Of a stretch of 64,000 nt of DNA, positions 34,589 through 42,360 are shown one piece after another. Both the position numbers and the translations under genes were made by a program. The DNA is taken from positions 186,001-250,000 of the forward strand of contig JBFMCV010000002.1 in NCBI GenBank assembly GCA_040754335.1, read 5' to 3'. The notes under the pieces were generated by a model, which did not search any database, had not been told where the DNA came from, and saw nothing but the letters and a program-made list of their open reading frames with translations. Source of the stretch: Thermodesulfobacteriota bacterium. GTDB taxonomy: Bacteria; Desulfobacterota_D; UBA1144; Nemesobacterales; UBA2774. Every line of letters starts with the position of its first letter. Positions within the stretch are counted from its first letter, which is position 1.

Positions 34589-35122
34589 TTATATCCTTCT
34601 GTAATGGTTTAGCACGAGTCCGGTCTCGAATGCGCGGCTCGTGACAAGCTTGAGCCTGACCTCGATGTCGCAGGCCCGGAGCAGAGGGGTCCCCGAGCCG
34701 AGTATTATCGGTACGATCGCGATGATGTAGTCGTCGATAAGCTTCTTCCTGTGGAACTGGGTGAATGTGCTCGCTCCACCGACTAACCATACGCGTTTCA
34801 GCTTCCATTGCCGCATCAGCTCTGCCGCATCTTCCACTTTCCCCGTAAAAAATTCCACGCATTCACGGAAGGGCTTCCGGGCGACATTGGAGAGGACGAG
34901 GCAGGGTTTGCTGCCGTAAGCCCATTTACCCGTGTCCGATATATGATCGTATGTCCTGGCTCCCATCACTAACCCATCGACGGAATCCAGGATCTCTCCG
35001 CACCCGGCCGTGGCGGGGGGCCATTCCGAGAGCCAGTCGACGTCGCCGTTCTCCCTGGCTATATAGCCGTCCACGCTGCATACGGAGTACAATATAAAGG
35101 AGGGATTCATGATTTGTTCCAT
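34589..35122 (-). CDS. Dihydrofolate reductase / RibD C-terminal family protein
   Basis: 177 residues. N-terminal [20 protein letters not shown], then [21 protein letters not shown] and [12 protein letters not shown] are the NADPH-binding marks of the YyaP/RibD_C family. It is a reductase of unknown substrate, not a folate-pathway DHFR. A related gene lies at 37584. Start taken at ATG 35122; ATG 35110 is an alternative. Confidence 0.85.
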   Translation of the reverse strand: MEQIMNPSFILYSVCSVDGYIARENGDVDWLSEWPPATAGCGEILDSVDGLVMGARTYDHISDTGKWAYGSKPCLVLSNVARKPFRECVEFFTGKVEDAAELMRQWKLKRVWLVGGASTFTQFHRKKLIDDYIIAIVPIILGSGTPLLRACDIEVRLKLVTSRAFETGLVLNHYRRI

Positions 35123-35352
35123 GTTTAAGGCCGCACCTTGCCGATCTTATTAGATTTTATCGGAGCAACAAATAATAGCATAACATATACGACGCGTGAT
35201 TTTGTAGTGGCGGCGGTACCGGCCGTAAAACAATAAAGCCCCATTGATCCTGAGAATTTGATCCGTATTTAGAACAGGAAAGAAAGGTATAACAAATTGC
35301 GGATGAGGACGGAAATAAGTAACTATTTAATCGTGCTAACGTTTTTTATTTT

Positions 35353-35505
35353 ATGCTCTGCTGTAACGACTGTGTAAGGAATTACCGCTGCTTGTTTACG
35401 GCTGGAGACTCCTGCTGCGACGCGACGAAGGTGGTGATCAACGGATCGGACGGTCGATATAGTTTCATACCGAGACGCGATCTGCCAGTCGTTTTATCAG
35501 GGTGA
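35353..35505 (+). CDS. Possible short Cys-rich ORF
   Basis: 50 codons starting MLCCNDCVRNYRC, with six cysteines in the first 22 residues (3, 4, 7, 13, 21, 22). No ribosome site is visible and there is no family match, so it may be chance. Listed because the cysteine spacing is unusual and the region has no other explanation. Confidence 0.2.
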   Translation: MLCCNDCVRNYRCLFTAGDSCCDATKVVINGSDGRYSFIPRRDLPVVLSG

Positions 35506-35538
35506 AAGTTTTTTTAGTACGGGTGGGCGACTGGCAGA
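35481..35538. repeat. 11-bp perfect inverted repeat
   Basis: TCTGCCAGTCG (35481-35491) and CGACTGGCAGA (35528-35538) are exact complements around a 36-nt T-rich loop. There is no T-run right after the stem, so it is not a standard terminator. Confidence 0.5.
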
Positions 35539-35617
35539 AGCAATTAAAGAATTCCTGTTTCTGTTCTTTTCAGAAAGTTAAGCCAGGACCGGAAATAATT
35601 TTTAACTTACATCCGCT

Positions 35618-35776
35618 CTAATGCTTGTCGTTCGATTCGGCCGAATGCCTCTCTTCTGATTCATCTGCGCCTGATTCTGTTCCTTCCTGGATTACGACCA
35701 GGCTGCTGGCTTTTTCAACTTCGGAATGGCTGAAATAGAAGTAGTCTAAGAGTCTTATATCTATGTCTTCCCTCAC
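35618..35776 (-). CDS. Small acidic protein of unknown function
   Basis: 52 residues, starting at GTG 35776 behind an almost perfect Shine-Dalgarno GGGGAGGTGAT (GGAGG 8 nt before GTG). The N-terminal half has an aromatic helix (IRLLDYFYFSHSEVEKASS); the C-terminal half is very acidic and Ser/Glu rich. No family recognised. The ribosome site is the main evidence that it is expressed. An ATG at 35818 is possible but lacks such a site. Confidence 0.5.
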   Translation of the reverse strand: MREDIDIRLLDYFYFSHSEVEKASSLVVIQEGTESGADESEERHSAESNDKH

Positions 35777-35927
35777 CAAAATCACCTCCCCTGCCTGATG
35801 ACATATATGTAAATACATTTTAACATTTCCGGGCCGGTAATGTAAGAGGTTTTTTTATCTGTATATGCCCCGGCTGTCCCTCATTTTATGAAAAAGTACT
35901 CAGGTGTATGAAAAATATCGATTAAAC

Positions 35928-35959
35928 TGTCCTTCGTTCGCCAGATCGTTCGTCGTATG
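35928..35959 (+). promoter_or_regulatory. ECF-type promoter element A
   Basis: TGTCC (35928) -18 nt- CGTCGTATG (ends 35959), then AATG. The same two boxes with identical 18-nt spacing occur at 39286 and 41862. The layout fits an ECF promoter (-35 TGTC, -10 CGTC). It leads into the dehalogenase-DoxX-reductase block. Confidence 0.7.
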
Positions 35960-36029
35960 AATGAAGCGGACTCTAATTATTGGAGAAATGGCATGACCGA
36001 ATCGAAACTGTCCGAAAACAATCTAACTA

Positions 36030-36158
36030 ATTAAGAGGATACTAACATGAAGCCGCTGACTGAAACGCTGCTGCTCCGACAGGCGGGTTTCGATGATCGG
36101 GGCGTTTCTCGACGAATCCATTCCACGGTTCGATCAGCTGAAAACTACCAACGAGTGA
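36030..36158 (+). pseudogene. Chimeric remnant: doxX 5' end joined to an alpha/beta-hydrolase 3' end
   Basis: 36030-36066 matches the leader and first codons of the doxX gene (37107-37143) with three mismatches in 37 bp. 36099-36158 encodes AFLDESIPRFDQLKTTNE and a stop, matching the tail of the hydrolase at 41263 (AFLDAPMPSPRHMKITNE). Nothing complete remains between them. Confidence 0.75.
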
Positions 36159-36182
36159 GAAGAAACAAAAGGAGCATTTGAA

Positions 36183-37064
36183 ATGTCCGTATCGCAGTTT
36201 TCAAGCATTGATGTCCTCACCCGGAAACGTGTCCGGGTTCTCGATACCGAAATAAGCTATGTCGATGTCGGCGAAGGTGATCCTATAGTCTTTCTGCACG
36301 GGAACCCGACATCGTCCTATCTCTGGAGAAACATAATTCCGTTTCTTGAGAAAGCAGGTCGATGCCTGGCACCTGATTTAGTGGGGATGGGACAGTCCGG
36401 GAAATCTCCGGACCGTGCGTATCGCTTCGCGGATCACGTCCGTTATCTCGATGCGTGGTTCGACGCTTTAAACCTGGCGAAAAACGTCGCCCTCGTCGTA
36501 CACGACTGGGGATCGGCCCTGGGGTTTTATCGGGCCTTCCGCAATCCTGATCAGGTGCGGGCCATAGCATACATGGAGGCTATTGTTCAACCGCTCAAGT
36601 GGGACGACTTCCCGGCCGGTGTTGATGAGATGTTCCGCGCCCTCCGCTCGGACAAGGGCGAGGGGATGGTCCTCGATCACAATTTCTTCGTGGAGACCAT
36701 ACTGCCGAAGAGCATTATCCGGAAGCTGTCCGACGAGGAAATGGAAGCATACCGCGCACCGTTTAAAGACCGCGATTCACGGCTGCCGACGCTCACCTGG
36801 CCGCGCGAGCTGCCGATAGAGGGCGAGCCGCCGGATGTAGTGGCGATTGTCAGGAATTACGGCGAGTGGCTTGGGAAGAGCGCGATACCGAAGCTTTTCA
36901 TCTCTGCAGAGCCTGGTGCGATCCTTGCTGGCCGGAACCGCGATTTCTGCCGGACCTGGCCTAACCAGCGGGAAGTCACGGTGAAGGGAATACATTATGT
37001 CCAGGAGGATTCGCCGGCAGAGATAGGTCTCGCACTTGTTGATTTCTTGGGCGGCTTGCGATAG
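36183..37064 (+). CDS. dhaA: Haloalkane dehalogenase (HLD-II type)
   Basis: 293 residues. Hydrolyses carbon-halogen bonds of haloalkanes to alcohols. Catalytic set: nucleophile Asp108 with halide-binding Trp109 in HDWGS, second halide ligand Asn41 in HGNPTSS, acid Glu132 in YMEAIV, base His271 in KGIHYVQED. The Asn/Trp halide pair and the Glu acid place it with the DhaA/LinB subfamily. AAGGAG precedes the ATG. Probably driven from ECF promoter element A and followed by doxX. Confidence 0.93.
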   Translation: MSVSQFSSIDVLTRKRVRVLDTEISYVDVGEGDPIVFLHGNPTSSYLWRNIIPFLEKAGRCLAPDLVGMGQSGKSPDRAYRFADHVRYLDAWFDALNLAKNVALVVHDWGSALGFYRAFRNPDQVRAIAYMEAIVQPLKWDDFPAGVDEMFRALRSDKGEGMVLDHNFFVETILPKSIIRKLSDEEMEAYRAPFKDRDSRLPTLTWPRELPIEGEPPDVVAIVRNYGEWLGKSAIPKLFISAEPGAILAGRNRDFCRTWPNQREVTVKGIHYVQEDSPAEIGLALVDFLGGLR

Positions 37065-37123
37065 CGTCAGGGGATATTTCGCGAAATTAGCTCTGAATAG
37101 AATCTAATTAAGAGGATACGAAC

Positions 37124-37573
37124 ATGAAGCTGCTGAGTGAAACTAATACGACACTCCTTAACGTCTCTATGCTGCTCCTGCGCCTCGCGGTCGGTATCAT
37201 ACTCTTCGTGGCCGGCGCCGGGAAGGTCATGGGATGGTTTGGCGGCATGGGGATGGATGCCACAATCAATATCTTCGTCACAAATATGGGAATTCATCCG
37301 CTGCTCGCTTACCTTAGCTGCTACACAGAGTTCATCGGCGGGTTTCTCTTGATCGTCGGGCTGCTTACCCGGCCCGCCGCCTTCGCCATAACGATAAATA
37401 TGCTCGTGGCCGGGATCGTGACGCTCCCGAACGGCTTCATGGCGGGGGCTTCGTACCCCTTCAGCATGATGGTGAGTTCGATCGTCATCCTCCTGGCCGG
37501 GCCTATGGCGTACAGCCTCGACGCACAGCTTCTCAGCGGGAGAAAGGAGAGCGCGGTCTTCAAGCGCGTTTAA
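37124..37573 (+). CDS. DoxX-family membrane protein
   Basis: 149 residues with four membrane helices and DoxX features (LLRLAVGIILFVAGAGKVM, TEFIGGFLLIVGLLTRPAA). DoxX-like proteins are often linked to redox or thiol stress. The following reductase begins 10 bp after it, so co-transcription is clear. Its first 37 bp are duplicated at 36030. Confidence 0.85.
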   Translation: MKLLSETNTTLLNVSMLLLRLAVGIILFVAGAGKVMGWFGGMGMDATINIFVTNMGIHPLLAYLSCYTEFIGGFLLIVGLLTRPAAFAITINMLVAGIVTLPNGFMAGASYPFSMMVSSIVILLAGPMAYSLDAQLLSGRKESAVFKRV

Positions 37574-37583
37574 CGGCGACATC

Positions 37584-38150
37584 ATGAGAAAAGTGATCGT
37601 ATCGAATCTGATATCGCTCGACGGCTTCATTGCGGGGCCGAACGGGGAAATAGACTGGTTCGGCTGGGATGAAGAGCTCGAAAGCTATTGCAGGGATCAA
37701 CTCGGATCTATGGACACGATTTTATTCGGACGCGTAACTTATGAGCTCATGGCGGGCTACTGGCCTGCGGCGTCGGCTACGGAAAATGATCAGGCGATCA
37801 TCGACGCGATGAACAACCTGCCCAAGGTCGTTTTTTCGAGAACGCTCGATAGAGTCGAGTGGAAGAATTCCAGGCTGGTGAAGGACGATATTGAGGGTGA
37901 AGTCGCGAGAATGAAACGGGAGCCGGGAAAGGACATGGTTATATTCGGCAGCGGAAGTATCGTATCGTCTCTCGCGCCGGCGGGCCTGATAGACGAATAC
38001 CGGATCTTCGTCAATCCGGTCGTTCTGGGCAGGGGAAAGTCGATGTTCCGTGGGATAGATAACAGACTCGGACTGAAACATTTATGCACGAGGACGTTCG
38101 GGAGCGGTCTCGTGCTCATATGCTATGAGCCGGCTGAAAGGAGCAGTTAG
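37584..38150 (+). CDS. Dihydrofolate reductase / RibD C-terminal family protein
   Basis: 188 residues with the YyaP/RibD_C marks: NLISLDGFIAGPNGEIDWF, ILFGRVTYELMAGYWP, MVIFGSGSIVSSL and FVNPVVLGRGKSMF. A reductase-like protein with unknown substrate, common in DGPF/SnoaL/ECF neighbourhoods. Related to the product of 34589. Confidence 0.88.
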   Translation: MRKVIVSNLISLDGFIAGPNGEIDWFGWDEELESYCRDQLGSMDTILFGRVTYELMAGYWPAASATENDQAIIDAMNNLPKVVFSRTLDRVEWKNSRLVKDDIEGEVARMKREPGKDMVIFGSGSIVSSLAPAGLIDEYRIFVNPVVLGRGKSMFRGIDNRLGLKHLCTRTFGSGLVLICYEPAERSS

Positions 38151-38192
38151 TCTTGACGGGGTGTTTATGAGATCAAGATCATCGGAGAACTT

Positions 38193-38615
38193 ATGAGGAA
38201 AACATACCACGGGAGCTGCCACTGCGGCGCCGTCCGCTTCGAATGCGAGATAGACCTTGCACAGGGCACTAGCAAGTGCAACTGCTCTATCTGCGCCAAG
38301 ACCAGGTTCTGGAAGGCTCTCATCAAGGCTGACGCGTTCAGGCTGATAGAGGGAGAAGAAGCGCTCACGGATTACCAGTTCGGGAGCAACACGATACACC
38401 ACCTCTTCTGCGGCCGCTGCGGCGTGAAGCCGTTCGGCAGGGCGTTCCTCGACGTTACTTTCGGCGGCGAGACTCTGTCGGGCGAATACTACGCGGTCAA
38501 CGTCGCGTGCCTAGACGATGCGGCGCCTGCCGAGCTCTCGGAAGCGCCTGTCCGGTATGAAGACGGTAAGAACGACGACTGGGAGTCTCGTCCCGACGAG
38601 GTCAGGCAATTGTGA
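38193..38615 (+). CDS. GFA-family (glutathione-dependent formaldehyde-activating-like) zinc protein
   Basis: 140 residues. Zinc-binding Cys sets: GSCHCGAVRF, CNCSICAKT and FCGRCGVKPF, all as in the GFA fold. Many members are not true formaldehyde-activating enzymes. Immediately downstream of the reductase, 42 bp away. A second GFA gene lies at 45626. Confidence 0.88.
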   Translation: MRKTYHGSCHCGAVRFECEIDLAQGTSKCNCSICAKTRFWKALIKADAFRLIEGEEALTDYQFGSNTIHHLFCGRCGVKPFGRAFLDVTFGGETLSGEYYAVNVACLDDAAPAELSEAPVRYEDGKNDDWESRPDEVRQL

Positions 38616-38715
38616 ATCTTACGATGCGAGGCAGGGTCAATCAGCGGTAAAGGCTTGGGAGTTCGCTCTTTAAGTTTGCAGGAAGTAGATCAAATCCAGT
38701 ATCAGGAGGCCAAAC

Positions 38716-39207
38716 ATGTCTGAGTTAACCGATTCCATGAGGGAGTTCCTGAACGGGCGTCACTACGCAACACTGGCGACGCTCAACGAGGACGGCACTA
38801 TTCACCTCACGCCGGTGTGGTACCTCTTCGAGGACGGGCGCTTTTACGTGGAGTCCTCTCCCTCTGCGCGGAAAGCCAGGAACGCCGCCGCCCGTCCGCA
38901 GGCTTCGATTGTAGTCGACAGCCGACGTAGGCAGGGAGACGAGCTCTGGGTGAGCGCGTCGGGGACAGCGGAGATAATCGGCGGAGAGCGGTCGGGCGAG
39001 ATAGCCGCGAAAATTCTCAAGCGGTATATAACGAAAGCCGGCCTAGAGGACCCGAGGGTAGGGCCGGGCTTTTCGGCGGGCGGCGGAGTCGTTATCTGTA
39101 TCACGCCCCGTTCCTGGGGGTCGTGGGATTTCAAGAGCCTCGACGACCAGTATTTCGGCGGCATACTGAGACAGACGCCCGAGAAGTGGTTCCATCAGGT
39201 TGATTGA
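38716..39207 (+). CDS. Pyridoxamine-phosphate-oxidase-fold (PPOX) flavin/F420 protein
   Basis: 163 residues with the split beta-barrel of PPOX proteins: FLNGRHYATLATLNEDGTIHL, TPVWYLFEDGRFYVESS and KARNAAARPQASIVVD. Binds FMN or F420. Substrate unknown. Good ribosome site (AGGAGG). It ends before the second ECF promoter element. Confidence 0.82.
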   Translation: MSELTDSMREFLNGRHYATLATLNEDGTIHLTPVWYLFEDGRFYVESSPSARKARNAAARPQASIVVDSRRRQGDELWVSASGTAEIIGGERSGEIAAKILKRYITKAGLEDPRVGPGFSAGGGVVICITPRSWGSWDFKSLDDQYFGGILRQTPEKWFHQVD

Positions 39208-39285
39208 TGAGGATTCTCTCTTCGACTTGCATATATCGATGGCATTCGAGCCTGCTTGCTTGAGCTGACAAAAAATTATCCGAAG

Positions 39286-39317
39286 TGTCCTGAAACCGCC
39301 CGCCCGTTCGTCGTATG
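39286..39317 (+). promoter_or_regulatory. ECF-type promoter element B
   Basis: TGTCC (39286) -18 nt- CGTCGTATG (ends 39317), then TATG. Lies 30 bp before the start of the SnoaL-like gene, in the right place and orientation. Confidence 0.75.
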
Positions 39318-39346
39318 TATGTGAATAAACACATAGGAGAGTGACC

Positions 39347-39784
39347 ATGAGCACGAATAAAACTGAAGAAAGCAGAATCCGGAAGCAAATTGAGGACTGG
39401 GCGGTGAAATTCCGCGCCAAGGACCTCGACGGGATTATGTCCATCTATGCACCGGACATCGTGTCCTTCGACGCCATAGCCCAGCTGCAATTCAAGGGGG
39501 CTGATGAGTATAGGAAACACTGGGAAGCGTGTCTTTCATTCTGTCAGGGCCCGATAATCTTCGAGACGCGTGACCTGAATATAACGGCCGGCGATGACGT
39601 TGCCTTCAGCCATTGCCTTACATGGTGCGGAGGAACTGACGAGAGCGGCGAGGAAAAAGCCTCGTGGATGCGGGCGACGGTTTGCTGGCGCAAGGTAAAC
39701 GGAGAATGGAAGGTCGTGCACGAGCATTACTCGGCGCCTTTCGACATGGAAAGCGGAAAGGCACTCTTCGATCTCAAGCCCTAG
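39347..39784 (+). CDS. SnoaL-like / ketosteroid-isomerase-fold protein
   Basis: 145 residues of the NTF2 cone fold: IEDWAVKFRAKDLDGIMSIY, DIVSFDAI, LNITAGDDVAFSH and WKVVHEHYSAPFDM. Close paralogue of 41312. The start is ATG 39347 after AGGAG; a GTG two codons upstream is in frame but less well placed. Directly downstream of ECF promoter B. Enzyme role unknown. Confidence 0.82.
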   Translation: MSTNKTEESRIRKQIEDWAVKFRAKDLDGIMSIYAPDIVSFDAIAQLQFKGADEYRKHWEACLSFCQGPIIFETRDLNITAGDDVAFSHCLTWCGGTDESGEEKASWMRATVCWRKVNGEWKVVHEHYSAPFDMESGKALFDLKP

Positions 39785-39876
39785 CGTCCGGGGGTTTAGT
39801 TCACGGCACTGTATGAGCCGCGTAAGAAAATGAGCGGAGGTAAAATCGCACGGAGTTTTAACGGGAGGGCCGACGG

Positions 39877-40251
39877 ATGTTCAAAAACACAAAGGCATTC
39901 AGCGGTTTTTCTGTAAACGAAATAGAAGAAGCCAAGAGGTTTTACGGCAAAACGCTCGGGCTCGAGGTTTCGGAATCGCACGGCATGTTAAACCTGCACA
40001 TTGCGGGCGGCGCGAATATATTGATTTATCCCAAGCCTAATCATACTCCGGCGACTTTTACGATTCTTAATTTCCCCGTGGACGATATCGAACAGGCGGT
40101 GAAGGAATTGACCGGGCGCGGCGTGCGGTTCGAGATTTACGACCTGGACGAGATCAAGACGGACGAAAAAGGCATATTCCGCGGTGAAGGGCCCAAGATA
40201 GCTTGGTTCAAAGACCCCGCGGGAAATATATTGTCAGTGCTGGAAGAGTGA
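39877..40251 (+). CDS. Glyoxalase/VOC superfamily protein
   Basis: 124 residues with the vicinal-oxygen-chelate repeat: [25 protein letters not shown] and later [14 protein letters not shown]. The first metal position is Ser/Phe rather than His, so it may not bind metal classically. Role unknown. Same direction as its neighbours, 92 bp after the SnoaL-like gene. Confidence 0.85.
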   Translation: MFKNTKAFSGFSVNEIEEAKRFYGKTLGLEVSESHGMLNLHIAGGANILIYPKPNHTPATFTILNFPVDDIEQAVKELTGRGVRFEIYDLDEIKTDEKGIFRGEGPKIAWFKDPAGNILSVLEE

Positions 40252-40357
40252 TAAGTTAATATCACAGTTGCAGTAAAATCAACGAGCGTCCGGAAAGCGC
40301 TTGCTCATTCACCGTATAAGCCGGACGATGCAAGATTGTAGGAAAGGGGAATTAATA

Positions 40358-41263
40358 ATGATCACAGGGCTCAAGACCTTAAACACGTTCATCCTGATCT
40401 TAACGTTGGCCCTTGTCGTGGGATGCAAATCGGGTGAAGAGGCTGACGACGGCGCGGTCGATACGCTCAAGAAGCGGGGTTACGCTCCCGTGAACGGCCT
40501 CAAAATGTATTACGAGGTTCACGGCGCTTCTAACGGCCGGAATCCGCCGCTCGTGCTGCTTCACGGAGGCGGATCGACGATCGATACCTCCTTCGGAGAG
40601 GTTCTCCGGTCTTTTGCACGGACAAGGCAGGTCATCGCATTCGAGCAGCAGGGACACGGCCACACGGCGGACATTGCGGATCGCCCGTTTACCTTCGAGC
40701 AGTCGGCTGACGACGCCGCGACACTCCTTCAGCATTTCAATATCGATCGGGCTGATTTCTTCGGCTATAGCAACGGGGGAAGTATCGCTCTGCAAGTCGC
40801 AATACGGCATCCGGAGATCGTGCGCAAATTGGTTGTCGCCTCGGCCATTTTCGAGCGCGACGGACTTTATCCGCAGTTCTGGGAGTCTATGCAGCGTGCG
40901 ACCCCGGAGGACATGCCCCCGGAATTGCGGGACGCCTATCTCCGTGTTGCACCGAATCCGCAAGACTTTCCCGCGTTCTTCGCCAAGTGCGTGAAACGTA
41001 TGCTTGAGTTTAAGGACTGGCCCCCTCAGGACATTCAGTCGATCGATGCGCCGACTCTTGTCATAGTCGGGGATGCCGACGTCGTCCGCCCCGAGCACGC
41101 GGTGCGGATGTTCCGCCTGCTCCCGAATTCACAGCTCGCGGTGCTGCCGGGCACTGATCACATGGCACTCGTGGAGCGTTCCGACTGGCTGGTCACGATG
41201 GTCGAGGCGTTTCTCGACGCGCCTATGCCGTCGCCCAGGCATATGAAAATTACTAACGAGTGA
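40358..41263 (+). CDS. Lipid-anchored alpha/beta-hydrolase
   Basis: 301 residues from ATG 40358; the frame opens at 40301, but this ATG follows AGGGGA and starts a signal peptide with lipobox LALVVGC. Oxyanion region HGGGST, nucleophile FGYSNGGS, acid VGDADVV, base GTDHMAL: complete triad. It is probably lipid-anchored in the envelope, unlike the cytoplasmic hydrolase at 4080. Its C-terminal tail is duplicated at 36099-36158. Confidence 0.85.
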   Translation: MITGLKTLNTFILILTLALVVGCKSGEEADDGAVDTLKKRGYAPVNGLKMYYEVHGASNGRNPPLVLLHGGGSTIDTSFGEVLRSFARTRQVIAFEQQGHGHTADIADRPFTFEQSADDAATLLQHFNIDRADFFGYSNGGSIALQVAIRHPEIVRKLVVASAIFERDGLYPQFWESMQRATPEDMPPELRDAYLRVAPNPQDFPAFFAKCVKRMLEFKDWPPQDIQSIDAPTLVIVGDADVVRPEHAVRMFRLLPNSQLAVLPGTDHMALVERSDWLVTMVEAFLDAPMPSPRHMKITNE

Positions 41264-41311
41264 GAGGAAACATTGTTTGACGAGAAACAAATTTTATTGA
41301 GGAGAAAAATC

Positions 41312-41752
41312 ATGGGCATAAACAAGACGAATAAGGAATCGGAGATCAGAAAGCTTATCGACGATTGGAGAGACGCCATGCGTGGGGGAGACATCGACGC
41401 TATAATGTCGTTCTACGCTCCCGATATAAGGCTCTTCGATATCATTCCGCCGCTCGAACACAAAGGGCAGGAGGCATACAGGAAGATCTGGGATATGTGC
41501 TTGCCGGCTTTCGAGGGCCCTATAGAATGCGAGGTCCGCGACCTCAGAATCACCGCAGGCGACGACATGGCGTTCAGCCACGGACTCTACCGCTTCTGGG
41601 GAACTATGACTGACGGAAAAAAGATGGATATGTGGGCGCGCGGGACCGTTTGCTACAGGAAACTGGACGGAAAATGGATGATCGTGCACGATCACCACTC
41701 CGTGCCCATAGATATGTCGACGAACCAGGCGCTTTTCGACCTGAAGCCTTAG
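41312..41752 (+). CDS. SnoaL-like / ketosteroid-isomerase-fold protein (paralogue)
   Basis: 146 residues, close to the 39347 product: DWRDAMRGGDIDAIMSFYAP, LRITAGDDMAFSHGLY, GKWMIVHDHHSVPIDM, and the shared end ALFDLKP. ATG 41312 has GAGGAG 7 nt upstream; a TTG at 41273 is an unlikely earlier start. Last gene of the block before ECF promoter C. Confidence 0.82.
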   Translation: MGINKTNKESEIRKLIDDWRDAMRGGDIDAIMSFYAPDIRLFDIIPPLEHKGQEAYRKIWDMCLPAFEGPIECEVRDLRITAGDDMAFSHGLYRFWGTMTDGKKMDMWARGTVCYRKLDGKWMIVHDHHSVPIDMSTNQALFDLKP

Positions 41753-41861
41753 CGCTGAATGTCCGGCGGCCCATGAAAGTTTCGGTAGTTCGGGTAATCG
41801 GGACTGCGTATAATTATTCGGGGTGATATACGGGGGCGGGTTATATTAATTTTTGACGGGC

Positions 41862-41893
41862 TGTCCTTAACACCTTCTTTCGTTCGTCGTATG
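41862..41893 (+). promoter_or_regulatory. ECF-type promoter element C
   Basis: TGTCC (41862) -18 nt- CGTCGTATG (ends 41893), then TATG. About 35 bp ahead of the DGPF gene that precedes the sigma factor gene, which implies autoregulation. Confidence 0.75.
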
Positions 41894-41927
41894 TATGCAG
41901 GTAAATAAATCAGTGAGGAGAACGACT

Positions 41928-42359
41928 ATGGCTACAGAGCCGATTTCAGAGTATATATTGTTATTCCGGGGCACCCATTGGTTCAAGGGCCTCTCGCCGG
42001 AGGAGATTCAGCAGATAGTCGACCGGATGCACGCCTGGCTCGACGGGTTGACAGCCGAAGGCAAGGCCAAGGCCGGGCAGCCGCTCATGTTCGAGGGCAA
42101 AGTCGTCTCGCAGAAGAACGGCAGGGTAGTGTCGGACGGCCCCTTTGCGGAATCCAAGGAAGCGATCGCCGGATATTTTCTCCTTAAAGTAGACAGTCTC
42201 GACGAGGCTGTCCAAATCGCCAAAAACTACCCGGGCCTGAATTACGGCGCGACAGTCGAGGTAAGGCCTGTCGCCCCCGAGTGCGCGGCCTCGCTTGCCC
42301 TCCTCGACAAGATCGAGGAAGAAAAGGCGTCTCATTCGGGCGCGCCGCAATACGCCTGA
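41928..42359 (+). CDS. DGPF-domain / YCII-related protein
   Basis: 143 residues with the family motif VVSDGPFAESKEAIAGYFLL. DGPF proteins are usual partners of ECF42-type sigma factors, with no known biochemical activity. The ATG at 41928 follows GAGGAG. One base separates its stop from the ATG of the sigma factor, so translation is probably coupled. Confidence 0.9.
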   Translation: MATEPISEYILLFRGTHWFKGLSPEEIQQIVDRMHAWLDGLTAEGKAKAGQPLMFEGKVVSQKNGRVVSDGPFAESKEAIAGYFLLKVDSLDEAVQIAKNYPGLNYGATVEVRPVAPECAASLALLDKIEEEKASHSGAPQYA

Positions 42360-42360
42360 G

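Larger units (their letters stand above)
35123..35617. other. Gap with inverted repeat and Cys-rich frame
   Basis: No established gene. Holds an 11-bp perfect inverted repeat with a 36-nt loop (35481-35538) and, overlapping it, a 50-codon cysteine-rich frame (35353-35505), both listed separately. Confidence 0.4.
35777..36182. other. Gap with ECF-type promoter and decayed gene ends
   Basis: Holds the ECF-type promoter element at 35928-35959 and the chimeric gene remnant at 36030-36158, then the ribosome site AAGGAG of the dehalogenase. Confidence 0.6.
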
